Shown here piece by piece: positions 41,635 through 51,843 of a stretch of 64,000 bases of DNA. The notes beneath the pieces were generated by a model. The model was not told the origin of the DNA and did no database searches. It saw only the letters and a program-made list of their open reading frames with translations. The stretch's first letter is position 1; the number at the start of each line of letters is the position of its first letter. Made by a program: the position numbers and the translations under genes. This DNA comes from Mangrovicoccus sp. HB161399 (GTDB lineage: Bacteria > Pseudomonadota > Alphaproteobacteria > Rhodobacterales > Rhodobacteraceae), in contig NZ_JAATVU010000005.1 in the NCBI RefSeq assembly GCF_013184745.1, forward strand, positions 62,001-126,000, written 5' to 3'.

Positions 41635-43950
41635 ATGAACGAGCACCCCTTCCGCCCCCATTCCAGCCATTGGGGCACCTTCCACGCAAGGCACACCGCG
41701 GACGGGCTGGAGATCCGGCCCTTCGAGGGCGATCCCGATCCCTCGCCGATCCTCGCCAACATCCCTGCCGCGCTGACCCATCCCGCCCGCCTGACGCAGC
41801 CGCTGATCCGCCGCGGCTGGCTGGAGCGCGGCCCCGGCCCCGACAAGATGCGCGGGCACGAGGATTTCGTGGCCGTTCCCTGGGACGAGGCGCTGGACAT
41901 CGCCGCGGCCGAGATGAAGCGTCTGGGCGCCGGTCCCGGCCTGCCCGCGGAGGTGCCCGGCCGGCATGTCTTCGGCGGCTCCTACGGCTGGTCCTCGGCA
42001 GGACGGTTCCACCATGCGCAGAGCCAGGTGCACCGCTTCCTCAACATCGCCTTCGGCGGCTATGTCGCCTCGGTCGACACCTATTCCTCGGCGGCGGGCT
42101 CGGTCATCCTGTCGATGACCTGGGGCCATCCGATCTCGATGATGATGGAACAGCCCTTCTGGACCGAGATCGCCGAAGACACCGAGCTGCTGATCGCGTT
42201 CGGCGGCATTCCGGTCCGCAATCTCGCGGTGAGCCCCGGCGGCAACAGCCAGCATGTCGCCCGCCCCTCGCTGAAGGCCGCCGCCGCGCGCGGCTGCAAG
42301 TTCGTCTCGGTCAGCCCGCTGGCCGACGACATGGACGAGCTGCCCGGCCTGACGCGGATCGCGCCGCGTCCGGGCACCGACGTCGCATTGATGCTCGGCC
42401 TCGCGCACACCCTGGCCACGGAGGGCCTTGCCGACCGCGCCTATCTCGACCGCTACACGACCGGCTATGACCGCTTCCTCGCCTATCTGACGGGCGAATC
42501 CGACGGCACGGCGAAGACGCCGGACTGGGCTTCCGCCATCACCGGAGTTCCCGCCGGCGAAATCCGCGCCCTCGCCCGGCAGGCCGCGGGCAGCCGCACC
42601 CATGTCTCGGTCGCCTATGCGCTGCAGCGCGCGCGGAACGGCGAGCAGCCGGTCTGGGCCGCCATGGCCCTCGCCGCGATGCTCGGTCAGAGCGCGGAAC
42701 CGGGTGGCGGCTTCTCCTACGGACTGGCGTCGATCGGCAATGTCGGCAAGCGCAAGCTCGCCGTGCCGCTGCCGACATTGCCGCAGGGCGAGAACCGCTC
42801 GGGCGACTTCATTCCGGTCGCCCGCATCGCCGAGCTGCTGCAGAATCCCGGCAAGTGCTACACCTACAAGGGCGAGACCCGCGAATATGCCGATATCCGG
42901 CTGGTGTACTGGGCGGGCGGCAACCCGTTCCACCACCACCAGCACCTGGGCAACATGCGCGAGGCCTTCGCCTGTCCGGACACGGTGATCGTCCATGACA
43001 GCGTCGGCACCGCCTCGGCCCGCCATGCCGATATCGTCTTCCCGGTCACGGTCACGCCCGAACGCGCCGATATCGGGGCCTCGGCCAACGATCCGTTCCT
43101 GATCCCGATGCCGCAGCTGGCGGCCTCCCTGGCCGGCCCGCGCCACGACTACGACGTCTTCTCGGCGCTCTCGGAACGGCTGGGCTGCGCCGACGGCTTC
43201 ACCGAAGGCCGCAATGCGGGGGAATGGCAGGAATGGATGTACGAGCGGACCCGCGCGGCACTGGCCGAGCGGCAGCTGCCCGCGCCGGATTTCGCGGCGT
43301 TCATGGACGGCGGCATCCTCGAGCTGCCCGTCTCCGACGCGCCCACGCGGCTCTCGCGCTTCCATGCCGATCCGGAGGCGAACCCGCTCGATACGCCGAG
43401 CGGAAAGATGGAGCTGTTCTGCGATGCGGTCGAGGCCGCGGGCCTGCCCGGCCACCCGGCCTGGCTGCCGCCCGAGGAATGGCTGGGCGCCGATCTGGCG
43501 GCCGAGCATCCGTTCCAGCTGGTCGCCAACCAGCCCAGGGGCAAGCTCCACAGCCAGCTCGATTTCGGAGCGGCCTCGATGGCCACGAAGCGAGGCGGGC
43601 GGGAGGTGGCCCGGATGAACCCGGATGACGCCCAGCGGCTCGGCATCGGCGACGGCGACGTGATCCGCATCTGGAACGGCCGCGGCGGGCTGCTGGCCGT
43701 CGCCGCGCCCGCCGACGGGGTCCGCGAAGGCATCGTCCAGCTTTCCACCGGAGGCTGGTACGCGCCGGTCGAGCTGCCGGAGGTGGGGCTGACCTGCGTC
43801 AACGGCAATCCGAATGCCGTGAGCTCCGATATCGGCGCCTCGCTGCTCAGCCAGGGCTGCGCCGGGCAGCTGTCGCTGGTGTCGGTCACCCGCTGGGAGG
43901 GCGAGGTTCCGTCCGTGGTGCCGCAGGAGGCGATCCTCCCGCGGCCGTGA
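41635..43950 (+). CDS. Molybdopterin oxidoreductase of the DMSO reductase type (BisC/TorA/MtsZ-like)
   Basis: 771-residue bis-MGD molybdoenzyme. GGSYGWSSAGRFHHAQS gives the molybdenum ligand as Ser121, the signature of S- and N-oxide reductases. No iron-sulfur cysteine motif is present at the N-terminus, as in BisC, TorA and DorA. There is no Tat or other signal peptide, so it should be cytoplasmic like biotin sulfoxide reductase BisC. The C-terminal MGD-binding domain is recognised by VANQPRGKLHSQLD and NPDDAQRLGIGDGDVIRIWN. Likely substrates are biotin sulfoxide or methionine sulfoxide; this is inferred. The start at 41635 follows AGGA. Confidence 0.87.
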   Translation: MNEHPFRPHSSHWGTFHARHTADGLEIRPFEGDPDPSPILANIPAALTHPARLTQPLIRRGWLERGPGPDKMRGHEDFVAVPWDEALDIAAAEMKRLGAGPGLPAEVPGRHVFGGSYGWSSAGRFHHAQSQVHRFLNIAFGGYVASVDTYSSAAGSVILSMTWGHPISMMMEQPFWTEIAEDTELLIAFGGIPVRNLAVSPGGNSQHVARPSLKAAAARGCKFVSVSPLADDMDELPGLTRIAPRPGTDVALMLGLAHTLATEGLADRAYLDRYTTGYDRFLAYLTGESDGTAKTPDWASAITGVPAGEIRALARQAAGSRTHVSVAYALQRARNGEQPVWAAMALAAMLGQSAEPGGGFSYGLASIGNVGKRKLAVPLPTLPQGENRSGDFIPVARIAELLQNPGKCYTYKGETREYADIRLVYWAGGNPFHHHQHLGNMREAFACPDTVIVHDSVGTASARHADIVFPVTVTPERADIGASANDPFLIPMPQLAASLAGPRHDYDVFSALSERLGCADGFTEGRNAGEWQEWMYERTRAALAERQLPAPDFAAFMDGGILELPVSDAPTRLSRFHADPEANPLDTPSGKMELFCDAVEAAGLPGHPAWLPPEEWLGADLAAEHPFQLVANQPRGKLHSQLDFGAASMATKRGGREVARMNPDDAQRLGIGDGDVIRIWNGRGGLLAVAAPADGVREGIVQLSTGGWYAPVELPEVGLTCVNGNPNAVSSDIGASLLSQGCAGQLSLVSVTRWEGEVPSVVPQEAILPRP

Positions 43951-44035
43951 TGCGGGCAAGGTGACGCGTGCAAATCCCGCCCGGAGGGACTAGCTGGGAA
44001 ACATCGACCGCGCCGGGCGCCTGCTGCCCGGCGCC
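43951..44035 (+). ncRNA. Probable nhaA-I type (lithium/sodium-sensing) riboswitch
   Basis: The 106 bases between the molybdoenzyme stop and the antiporter start look like a structured leader. GCGGG (43952-43956) pairs with CCCGC (43976-43980), enclosing GGTGACGCGTGCAAAT. A second conserved-looking tract, GGAGGGACTAGCTGGGAAAC (43983-44002), follows, and then a 9-base hairpin (44010-44018 with 44026-44034) stands shortly before the ATG at 44057. The primary sequence and the placement before a CPA1 antiporter match my recollection of the nhaA-I motif found upstream of nhaA and nhaP genes. Class assignment is from memory, not from a covariance search. Confidence 0.58.
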
Positions 44036-44056
44036 CTGGCCAGACCCGGACCTGAC

Positions 44057-45292
44057 ATGACCCTGCTCGACATCGCGGCGCTCCTGCTTGTTGTCGCCAG
44101 CGGCTTCGGCGCGCTGAACTACTTCTTCCTCCGCCTGCCCCATTCCATCGGCATCATGGTGATCGCGCTGGCCAGCTCGCTGGTGCTGCTCGGTCTCGAC
44201 CGGCTGATCCCCGGTCTCGGCATCGCCGACCACGCCTCGGCCCTGGTCGGCCGGGTGGAGTTCTCGGACACGCTGCTCGACGGCATGCTCGGGCTGCTGC
44301 TCTTCGCGGGCGCGCTGCACGTGCCGATGGCGGAGCTCAAGCGGCAGGCGCCGGTGATCCTGGTCATGGCCACGCTCGGCGTCGCGCTCTCCGCGGCCGT
44401 GATGGGCGCGGGGCTGAGCTGGCTGACCGGCATGCCGCTGCTGGTCGCGCTGACCTTCGGCGCGCTGATCTCGCCCACCGATCCGGTCGCCGTCCTCGGC
44501 GTGCTGCGCACCGCGGGCATCCGCAAGGATCTGGAGATCCAGATCGCGGGCGAAAGCCTGTTCAACGACGGTGTCGGCTATGTCGCCTACCTGATCCTCG
44601 TCGCGCTGGCCTTCGGATCGGGCGGCGGCGAGGTCACCCCTTCGGGCGCGGCAGTCCTGTTCCTGCGCGAGGCGGCCGGCGGGCTGGCGCTCGGCGCGGT
44701 TCTGGGCTGGGGCACGTTCCAGCTGATGAAGCGGATCGACGACTGGCAGCTGGAGGTGCTGATCACCCTGGCGCTGGCCTTCGGCGGCTATGCGCTGGCA
44801 GAGCGCCTGGGCGTCTCCGCCCCGATCATGGCAGTGGTTGCGGGACTGCTGACCGGGGATGTCGGCCGCGCCTACGGCATGAGCGAGGAGACCCGCGGCC
44901 ATGTCGACGCCTTCTGGGCGCTGGTCGACGAGGCGCTGAACGCGGTGCTGTTCTGCCTGATCGGCTTCGAAATCCTCGCCATCACGCTGGATGCGGACAT
45001 GGGCACGACCATCGCGCTGTCGCTGGCCCTGGCGCTCGGCGCGCGGCTGGTCGCGGTGGCGGTGCCGCTTGTGCTGCTGCACCCGTTCCGGCGCATGCAG
45101 CATGACATGGTGCCGATCATGACCTGGGGCGGGATCAAGGGCGGCCTCTCGGTCGCGCTTGCCCTGTCGCTGCCCGACAGCGAATGGCGTCCGGTGATCC
45201 TCGCCTCCACCTACGTGATCGTGGTGGTCTCGATCATCGTGCAGGGCCTGACCGTCGGGCGGCTGGCGCGCTGGCTGGCGCGGCGCGGCTAG
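44057..45292 (+). CDS. Cation:proton antiporter, CPA1 (NhaP) family
   Basis: 411-residue polytopic membrane protein. The CPA1 core is present as TFGALISPTDPVAVLGVLR, the ion-binding Asn-Asp in GESLFNDGVGYV, and the late TWGGIKGGLSVALALSLP. It exchanges Na+, Li+ or K+ for protons. About 12 membrane segments fit the family; there is no long cytoplasmic tail. A probable cation-sensing riboswitch lies in its leader. Its stop overlaps the stop of the convergent hydrolase gene at CTAG. Confidence 0.92.
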   Translation: MTLLDIAALLLVVASGFGALNYFFLRLPHSIGIMVIALASSLVLLGLDRLIPGLGIADHASALVGRVEFSDTLLDGMLGLLLFAGALHVPMAELKRQAPVILVMATLGVALSAAVMGAGLSWLTGMPLLVALTFGALISPTDPVAVLGVLRTAGIRKDLEIQIAGESLFNDGVGYVAYLILVALAFGSGGGEVTPSGAAVLFLREAAGGLALGAVLGWGTFQLMKRIDDWQLEVLITLALAFGGYALAERLGVSAPIMAVVAGLLTGDVGRAYGMSEETRGHVDAFWALVDEALNAVLFCLIGFEILAITLDADMGTTIALSLALALGARLVAVAVPLVLLHPFRRMQHDMVPIMTWGGIKGGLSVALALSLPDSEWRPVILASTYVIVVVSIIVQGLTVGRLARWLARRG

Positions 45293-45960
45293 GCCCGGGG
45301 CAGCGCCTGCAGCTCCGCCATCGACATGACATGGCAGTAAATCATGTTGATGACGCGCAGCTCGTGCTCGTGCAGCTCCATCGTGGCGGCGGCGCAGCAA
45401 TCCTCGACCACCAGCACCTCGAAGCTCTCGTCGGCGAGGCTGCGCACCGTCGAGGACACGCATTGATCGGTGAAGATGCCTGCGCAGATCACCCGCTCGA
45501 TGCCCATGTTCGACAGCACCATCCGCAGGTTGGTACCGGTCAGCGCCGAGTCCGTCGTCTTGGTCACCACGATCTCGTCCGCCATCGGTCCGACGGCATC
45601 CACGATCTGGCTGTCTTCGCGGTCCTTGGGCAGCAGCAGGTAGTTGAAGCCGGGCTTCTTCTGGCTGAGGGACCGGTCGCGGCCGTCCTCCTTCAGGCAG
45701 GCGATGCGGGCATGGATCACCTCGATCCCCTGTCCCCGCGCCCAGTCCTGCAGGGCACGCGTGTTGGGGATGACGGTGCCGTGCATCCGCTCGAAGAAGG
45801 GCGCCCAGCGGGCGGCCTCCCCGGCGTCATCCGGCACCTCCAGGTAGGTGTTTTGGATGTCGATGCACAGGAGCGCGGTCCTGCCCGGGGCCAGCGCGAT
45901 GTCCGCGGGCTCCTCGGCGGTTTCGTAGTAGAAGCTGCGCCAGTCGGTTTTCCAGCCCAT
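45289..45960 (-). CDS. Isochorismatase-family cysteine hydrolase
   Basis: 223-residue cysteine hydrolase. The Asp-Lys-Cys triad is Asp34 in ALLCIDIQNTYLEV, Lys in IVVTKTTDSALTGTNL, and Cys in CAGIFTDQCVSSTVRSLAD. Relatives hydrolyse carbamoyl or amide groups (N-carbamoylsarcosine amidase, biuret and ureidoacrylate hydrolases, nicotinamidase) or isochorismate. Its position at the end of a polyamine-type importer operon argues for an amide or carbamate substrate. The start overlaps the SDR stop (ATGA). Confidence 0.87.
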   Translation of the reverse strand: MGWKTDWRSFYYETAEEPADIALAPGRTALLCIDIQNTYLEVPDDAGEAARWAPFFERMHGTVIPNTRALQDWARGQGIEVIHARIACLKEDGRDRSLSQKKPGFNYLLLPKDREDSQIVDAVGPMADEIVVTKTTDSALTGTNLRMVLSNMGIERVICAGIFTDQCVSSTVRSLADESFEVLVVEDCCAAATMELHEHELRVINMIYCHVMSMAELQALPRA

Positions 45961-46739
45961 CAGATTTCCGCGATGGCCTCCAGGCTCTCGGGCAGGATCT
46001 GTCCGCCATCGACGACGATCTGCTGGCCGGTGATGTAGGCCGCCTCGTCGGAGGCGAAGAAGAGCGCCGCATTGCCGATATCCTCGACCGCGCCCAGACG
46101 CTTCAGCGGGATCGAGGCGGCCATGGTCCTGAGGTAGTCCTCGCCCAGATCCTGCAGCCCTTCGGTGATGATGTTGCCCGGCATCACCGCGTTGATCGTG
46201 GTGTTGTAGCGGGAAAGCTCCATCGCCGCCGTTTTGAGGAAGCCCAGCTGTCCCGCCTTGGAGGCGCCGTAATGCGCCCATCCGGGAAAGCCGGTGACCG
46301 GGCCGGTGATCGAGGAGGTGACGATCACGCGGCCCTTCCCGGCCTTCTCGAAGACGGGGATGCAGGCCTTCACGCAGAGGAAGGTGGATTTCAGGTTGGT
46401 CGCCATCACGCCGTCCCAGTCCTCGGGCGACATGTCGAGCATCTTCACCTGCGGGAAGATCCCGGCATTGGCGCAGAGGATGTCGACCCCGCCGAACAGC
46501 TCCGCGGTGCGCTCGACCATCGCCTTGACGCTGTCCCAGTCGGCGACGTCGCAGGGCAGCCATTCGGCGGTGCCGCCCGCCTCGCGGATTTCGGCGGCGG
46601 CCAGTTCCGCGGCTTCGGCCCCGCGCGCGGCGATCATCACCTTGGCGCCTTGGGCGGCAAAGACCTTGGCGATCCCCTTGCCGATGCCTTTCGAGCCGCC
46701 GGTCACGATGACGGATTTTCCTGCGATGGATGTCAGCAT
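45960..46739 (-). CDS. Short-chain dehydrogenase/reductase
   Basis: 259-residue classical SDR. The cofactor motif is VTGGSKGIGKGIA, the structural NAG is LCANAGIFPQ, and the catalytic Ser-Tyr-Lys set is visible as SSITGP and HYGASKAGQLG. Fold and length fit NAD(P)-dependent alcohol dehydrogenases related to FabG. The substrate is unknown; it is placed between the importer permeases and the isochorismatase-like hydrolase, so it probably oxidises or reduces the imported compound. Confidence 0.9.
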   Translation of the reverse strand: MLTSIAGKSVIVTGGSKGIGKGIAKVFAAQGAKVMIAARGAEAAELAAAEIREAGGTAEWLPCDVADWDSVKAMVERTAELFGGVDILCANAGIFPQVKMLDMSPEDWDGVMATNLKSTFLCVKACIPVFEKAGKGRVIVTSSITGPVTGFPGWAHYGASKAGQLGFLKTAAMELSRYNTTINAVMPGNIITEGLQDLGEDYLRTMAASIPLKRLGAVEDIGNAALFFASDEAAYITGQQIVVDGGQILPESLEAIAEI

Positions 46740-46757
46740 TCCGGTATTCCCTGTCGT

Positions 46758-47558
46758 TTAGGTCGTTGGCCGCAGGCGCTTCAGCGCCCAGGCGAGGATC
46801 AGCCCCAGTGCCACCAGCGCGGCGGAACCCGCCACGGTCAGCATGCCGACGGTCGGCACCAGCGGCGAATAGCCCGAGATCATCTTGGCGAAGAGCCATT
46901 CCGGCAAAGTGCTGTCCGCCCCGGTGGTGAAGAGCGAGAGCGGGAAGTTGCCCCAGCTCAGCAGGAAGGCGAAGAGCCCGGCAGAAACCACGCCCGGCAT
47001 CAAGAGCGGAATGGTGACTTCGCGCAGCACCTGCCATTGCGTCGCCCCCATGTCGCGCGCGGCTTCCTCCAGCGCCGGGTCGAAGCTGAAGGCGCGGATC
47101 GAGACGATCAGCGTCGCGATCGGCGCAATCCAGACCAGATGCGCTATGATGGCGGTTTTCCAGGACGGCACGATCCCGAGCGCGTTGATCCACATCAGCA
47201 GGGCGAGACCGAGGACGGTCTGCGGGAAGAAGATCGGCAGCAGGATCAGCTTCTGGAACGGCTTGCGGAAGCGCCAGGAATAGCGCGCGAAGGCCAGAGC
47301 GCCGAGGAAACCGACGACCATCGACGACACGGTGACGATCCCGGCAACCTTCAGCGAGATCCACAGGAGGTTCTGCACCGTGTCCGAGGCCAGCGCCTCG
47401 CCGTACCAATCCGTGTTGTACTTGCGGATCGGGAAGCTGAGATAGCGGGCCTTCGAGACCGAGGCGAGCCCGACCGAAACCAGCGGCAGGTAGAGGAAGG
47501 CGAGAATGAGGATGCCGTAGGCGAGCAGAGCAGCGGAGGCGAGGCGCGAGGTCTTCAT
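46758..47558 (-). CDS. ABC importer permease, PotC type
   Basis: 266-residue inner-membrane permease of the spermidine/putrescine group. The first helix is ALLAYGILILAFLYLPLVSV and the EAA loop reads LEEAARDMGATQWQVLREVTIPLL. It overlaps the upstream permease by four bases. With the PotB-type subunit it forms the channel of importer 4. Confidence 0.9.
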   Translation of the reverse strand: MKTSRLASAALLAYGILILAFLYLPLVSVGLASVSKARYLSFPIRKYNTDWYGEALASDTVQNLLWISLKVAGIVTVSSMVVGFLGALAFARYSWRFRKPFQKLILLPIFFPQTVLGLALLMWINALGIVPSWKTAIIAHLVWIAPIATLIVSIRAFSFDPALEEAARDMGATQWQVLREVTIPLLMPGVVSAGLFAFLLSWGNFPLSLFTTGADSTLPEWLFAKMISGYSPLVPTVGMLTVAGSAALVALGLILAWALKRLRPTT

Positions 47559-48395
47559 GATTTGCGCCCCATCATCGCGTCGAGATCGGCCTTGGAGATA
47601 GCCCAGATCGCCAGCGTGCCGATGATCGCGATCAGCACCATGGCGAGCGCCGAGCCCAGGGGCCAGTTCTGGCCATAGGTGAAGGCGGTCTGGACCTCGT
47701 CGGCAATGGTGATGACCGCGCGGCCACCCAGGAGCTTCGACTCCGCCATGGCGCCGGCGGCAAGGACAAAGGTCAGGAGCGAGCCCACGAGGATGCCGGG
47801 CATCGCCAGCGGCAGCTCGATCTCCTTCAGGATCTGCCAGCGCGTCGCGCCGAGGTCGAAAGCCGCCTGCCGCGCGTCGTCCGGCACCATGGAGATGCCC
47901 TGCGCCAGCGGGAAGAGCATGAAGGGCAGATAGACATAGACCAGCCCGAAGACGATCACCGGCACGTTGTAGAGGGGCGCATCGAAGCCGAAGCCGGTCC
48001 AGCTGCGGACATAGCCCTCGATCAGCCCGCCCTTCATCAGCGTCAGCACCCAGCCGAAGAGGCGGATATTCTCCGACACGAACAGCGTCATCACCACGCC
48101 GATGGTCAGCACAAGCGTGAAGCGCTTGAAGACCTTGGCCATCGCGTAGGCGAGCGGCCAGCAGATCACCAGGAGGATCAGGGTCGCGAGCGCCGCAAGG
48201 ACCAGCGACCAGGCGACGGATTTCCAGTAGCCCTGCGCCAGCACCGTCCGGTAGGCGGAGAAATCCGGCATATGGGTCAGTTCGAAGACCTTCTCGGGCA
48301 TCGTGGAGAAGCCCGCGACAAGGACGATCGGCGCGAGGAAGGTCAGGCCGAGGAAGACCGACAGGGGAAGCGCATAGAGAAGCCCCAGCTGCCGC

Positions 48396-48409
<14 letters not shown>
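47555..48409 (-). CDS. ABC importer permease, PotB type
   Basis: 284-residue permease. The N-terminal helix is LLYALPLSVFLGLTFLAPIVLV and the EAA loop is DDARQAAFDLGATRWQILKEIELPLAM. I chose the ATG at 48409, which lies 14 bases inside the end of the ATPase gene and gives MRQRERQLG before the first helix. An in-frame start further upstream would only add residues encoded within the ATPase gene. Confidence 0.9.
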
Positions 48410-49454
<1,045 letters not shown>

Positions 49455-49471
49455 GGCGGCACTTTGCAAGG

Positions 49472-49493
49472 GGGCCGCCCGCGCGGGCGGCCC
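49472..49493 (-). promoter_or_regulatory. GC hairpin after binding-protein gene 4
   Basis: A perfect 22-base palindrome (arms GGGCCGCCCGC and GCGGGCGGCCC, no spacer) starts eight bases after the binding-protein stop on the minus strand and ends before the PotA-type start. As RNA it gives a very stable hairpin with a small opened loop. There is no T-run. Same position as the hairpins after the other three binding-protein genes. Confidence 0.65.
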
Positions 49494-49501
49494 GGAACAG
49501 G

Positions 49502-50635
49502 TCAGCCGCGGCGCGCGGCGGTGTAGATTTCCATCAGCTTGTCGTAATCGGCGACGGAATCGTATTCGACCGAATTGGCGGATTCCTCCTCCAGCGTGTC
49601 CCACTGGATCGCGTCGAGCTCGTCCTCGTCCCATTGCGCGAAGACCTCCGGATCGCCCATCTGCGCAACCGGGTTGTAGGTGCCCTCGGCAAAGCCCACG
49701 GCCTTGCAGATCTCGGGCTGCTGGACGAATTCCAGGAAATCCGAGGCCAGCGGCGACGGATCGGGGTTGTTCACCAGCGAGGTCAGCTCGGCCCAGACCA
49801 CGCCGCCCTTGCCGTCGATCGGACCGGAGGCCGGGGTGATGCCGCGGATGTTGGTCAGGCCGTCGAGACGCGCGGGCGAGGCGGTATAGGTGCCACCGGT
49901 GAAATAGGCGTCGATCTCGCCGTTGATCAGCGCGGTGTTCATCGCCACCAGGTCGTCGCTCATCAGCTTGGAGCCTGCGAAGATTTTCGCCGCGACATCG
50001 GTGAAGGCCTCGAAGCCTGCATCGTCGAGCGGCTTGAACGGGTTCAGATCCGCCGTCAGGCACATGTGGATCAGGTTCCAGTTGTCATAGGTCAGGATGC
50101 CGTAGCGTCCCGCCATCGCCGGGTCGAGGAACAGCTTCCAGCCCTGCTCCTCCGCCGTCGCGCGGCTGATCTTGTCGGTGTTCACGACGAAGGAAAACGG
50201 CCCGTAGCGCTGCGGCATGCCGATCAGCTCGCCGTCCTCCGCGAAGGCCAGCGGATAGGGCGGGCTGCCGTATTCCGGGGTCATTTTCTCGAAGAACGGC
50301 ATGAACCGCTCCTTGTCGAGCGGCTTGATCAGGCCGGACGGATAGAGCTGGCCGCGCGCCCAGGGCTGGTTGAGGTTGATCAGGTCCCAGACATTGACCT
50401 CGCCGGCGCGCAGCTTGTTGATCATGTCCGGGTCGGAGGTGCCGGATTCCGCGCGCACGGTGGCGCCCGGGTTCAGGTCGCGGAACGGGCCCAGCACGTC
50501 ATCGGTGTTGTAGCCTTCCCAGCACAGGATGTTCAGTTCGTCGGTGCGGGCGGCGCGGGCGGCACCGGGATGCATCAGGGGGGCAGCGCCGAGGGCAGCC
50601 AGCCCCGCGGTGAAGGACCGTCGGGAAATCGTCAT
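49502..50635 (-). CDS. Polyamine-type extracellular solute-binding protein, Tat-exported
   Basis: 377-residue periplasmic binding protein of the PotD/PotF group. The signal is a real twin-arginine peptide, ISRRSFTAGLAALGAAPL, cleaved after AARA. The mature start TDELNILCWEGYNTDDVL is the family hallmark. The ATG at 50635 is preceded by GGAG at six bases; an ATG at 50647 is also in frame. The ligand is likely a polyamine or a cationic amino alcohol, judging from neighbours. Confidence 0.9.
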   Translation of the reverse strand: MTISRRSFTAGLAALGAAPLMHPGAARAARTDELNILCWEGYNTDDVLGPFRDLNPGATVRAESGTSDPDMINKLRAGEVNVWDLINLNQPWARGQLYPSGLIKPLDKERFMPFFEKMTPEYGSPPYPLAFAEDGELIGMPQRYGPFSFVVNTDKISRATAEEQGWKLFLDPAMAGRYGILTYDNWNLIHMCLTADLNPFKPLDDAGFEAFTDVAAKIFAGSKLMSDDLVAMNTALINGEIDAYFTGGTYTASPARLDGLTNIRGITPASGPIDGKGGVVWAELTSLVNNPDPSPLASDFLEFVQQPEICKAVGFAEGTYNPVAQMGDPEVFAQWDEDELDAIQWDTLEEESANSVEYDSVADYDKLMEIYTAARRG

Positions 50636-50850
50636 CTGGGTCTCCATCTCTGTCGGACCCGCAGGCGGAGCTGCGGCTTTGTCTTGGCGGATGCTGGCCC
50701 GCTGAGCGGATGCCTGCAACCTGGCGCTTTTGGCACGCCCTGGCTGCAGGCTTCCAAATTAATGTGGTTCTAGCAAGACAAAATGTTGCAACTTCCAGAT
50801 TCTATCTCTAGCGATGGAGAGGCAAGCACCAAGAACGGAGATCTGCCGCC
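50636..50850. promoter_or_regulatory. Divergent promoter region of importer 4 and the kinase gene
   Basis: This 215-base gap contains no gene. Its AT-rich part (50755-50810) holds the inverted repeat GCAA-N9-TTGC (50773-50789), a possible operator for the DeoR-type regulator encoded downstream. TTGCAA at 50786-50791 resembles a -35 box for the rightward genes. An AACGGAGA ribosome-binding site precedes the GTG at 50851. Confidence 0.4.
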
Positions 50851-51843
50851 GTGCTGTACCAGGACGCGTTCATAGACCGCCTATCATCCGGGCTAGAAAG
50901 CCTTCTTCCCGAATGGAATCTCGGCAAGGATACGTCCGTCTCGCTGCTCACCGTGTCGGAGAATGCGACGTTCATCGCCCGCGACCCGGCCCGCGCCAAT
51001 CCAGTGATTCTGCGGATTCACAGGCCGGACTACCACACGGCGGCGGAAATCGAGTCCGAGCTCGCCTGGATCGAGGCCCTGCGGCTTTCCGGCGCGGTGG
51101 AGACCCCGGCGCTGGTTCCCCTCGCCTCCGGCGGCCATCTGGCGAGCTTCCGCGACGGCGTCGACACCCGCCACGTGGTCGGCTTCGAGTTCATGGAGGG
51201 CAAGGAGCCCGACGCCGATGCCGGCCTGGTTCCGGGCTTCCGCCTGCTCGGCGCGATCTCGGCGCGGCTGCACGGCCACGTCGAAAGCTGGACGCCGCCC
51301 GAGGGCTTCATCCGCAAGACCTGGGATTTCGGCAGCGCCTTCGGGTCGGAACCGCTCTGGGGCGACTGGCGCGCGGCGCTCGGCCTGGAGCCCGACGGGC
51401 AGGCACTGCTGGAACAGGTCTGCAACAAGCTGGAGGCGCGGCTCGCCGCCTACGGCAAGGGCGCCGACCGCTTCGGGCTGGTCCATGCCGACCTGCGGCT
51501 GGCGAACCTGCTTGCGCGCGACGACGGGCTCGGGGTGATCGATTTCGACGATTGCGGCTTCTCCTGGTTCATCTACGATTTCGCCGCGGCGATCTCCTTC
51601 CACGAGCTGAACCCGATCGTGCCGGAACTGCAGGCCGCCTGGCTGGAAGGCTACCGCTCGGTCCGGCCGCTGGGCCCGGAGCACGAGGCCATGATCCCCG
51701 ATTTCGTCATGTTCCGCCGGCTGCTGCTGACCGCCTGGATCGCCAGCCATTCCGAGACGGAGACCGCAGCCGAGGCGGGCCACGCCGCCTATACCGAGGG
51801 CACGCTGGAGATCGCCCGCGGTTACCTGGAGGCGGAGGCATGA
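50851..51843 (+). CDS. APH-fold small-molecule kinase (hydroxylysine kinase-like)
   Basis: 330-residue phosphotransferase of the aminoglycoside phosphotransferase/choline kinase fold. The catalytic loop is LVHADLRLANLL and the metal-binding motif is GVIDFDDCGFSW, both complete. Relatives include hydroxylysine kinase and homoserine-kinase-type enzymes. I assign a GTG start at 51 bases past the AT-rich promoter region, with GGAG upstream. The next gene, a class III PLP enzyme, overlaps it by four bases. Kinase plus phospho-lyase is the known pathway for 5-hydroxylysine and phosphoethanolamine, so a phosphorylated amino alcohol is the likely product. Confidence 0.82.
   Translation: MLYQDAFIDRLSSGLESLLPEWNLGKDTSVSLLTVSENATFIARDPARANPVILRIHRPDYHTAAEIESELAWIEALRLSGAVETPALVPLASGGHLASFRDGVDTRHVVGFEFMEGKEPDADAGLVPGFRLLGAISARLHGHVESWTPPEGFIRKTWDFGSAFGSEPLWGDWRAALGLEPDGQALLEQVCNKLEARLAAYGKGADRFGLVHADLRLANLLARDDGLGVIDFDDCGFSWFIYDFAAAISFHELNPIVPELQAAWLEGYRSVRPLGPEHEAMIPDFVMFRRLLLTAWIASHSETETAAEAGHAAYTEGTLEIARGYLEAEA

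Noticed and set aside
41035-43959. A 974-codon minus-strand frame opposite the YeiH and molybdoenzyme genes.
   Set aside because: Both overlapped proteins are clear family members with catalytic residues; the antisense translation shows no recognisable domain.
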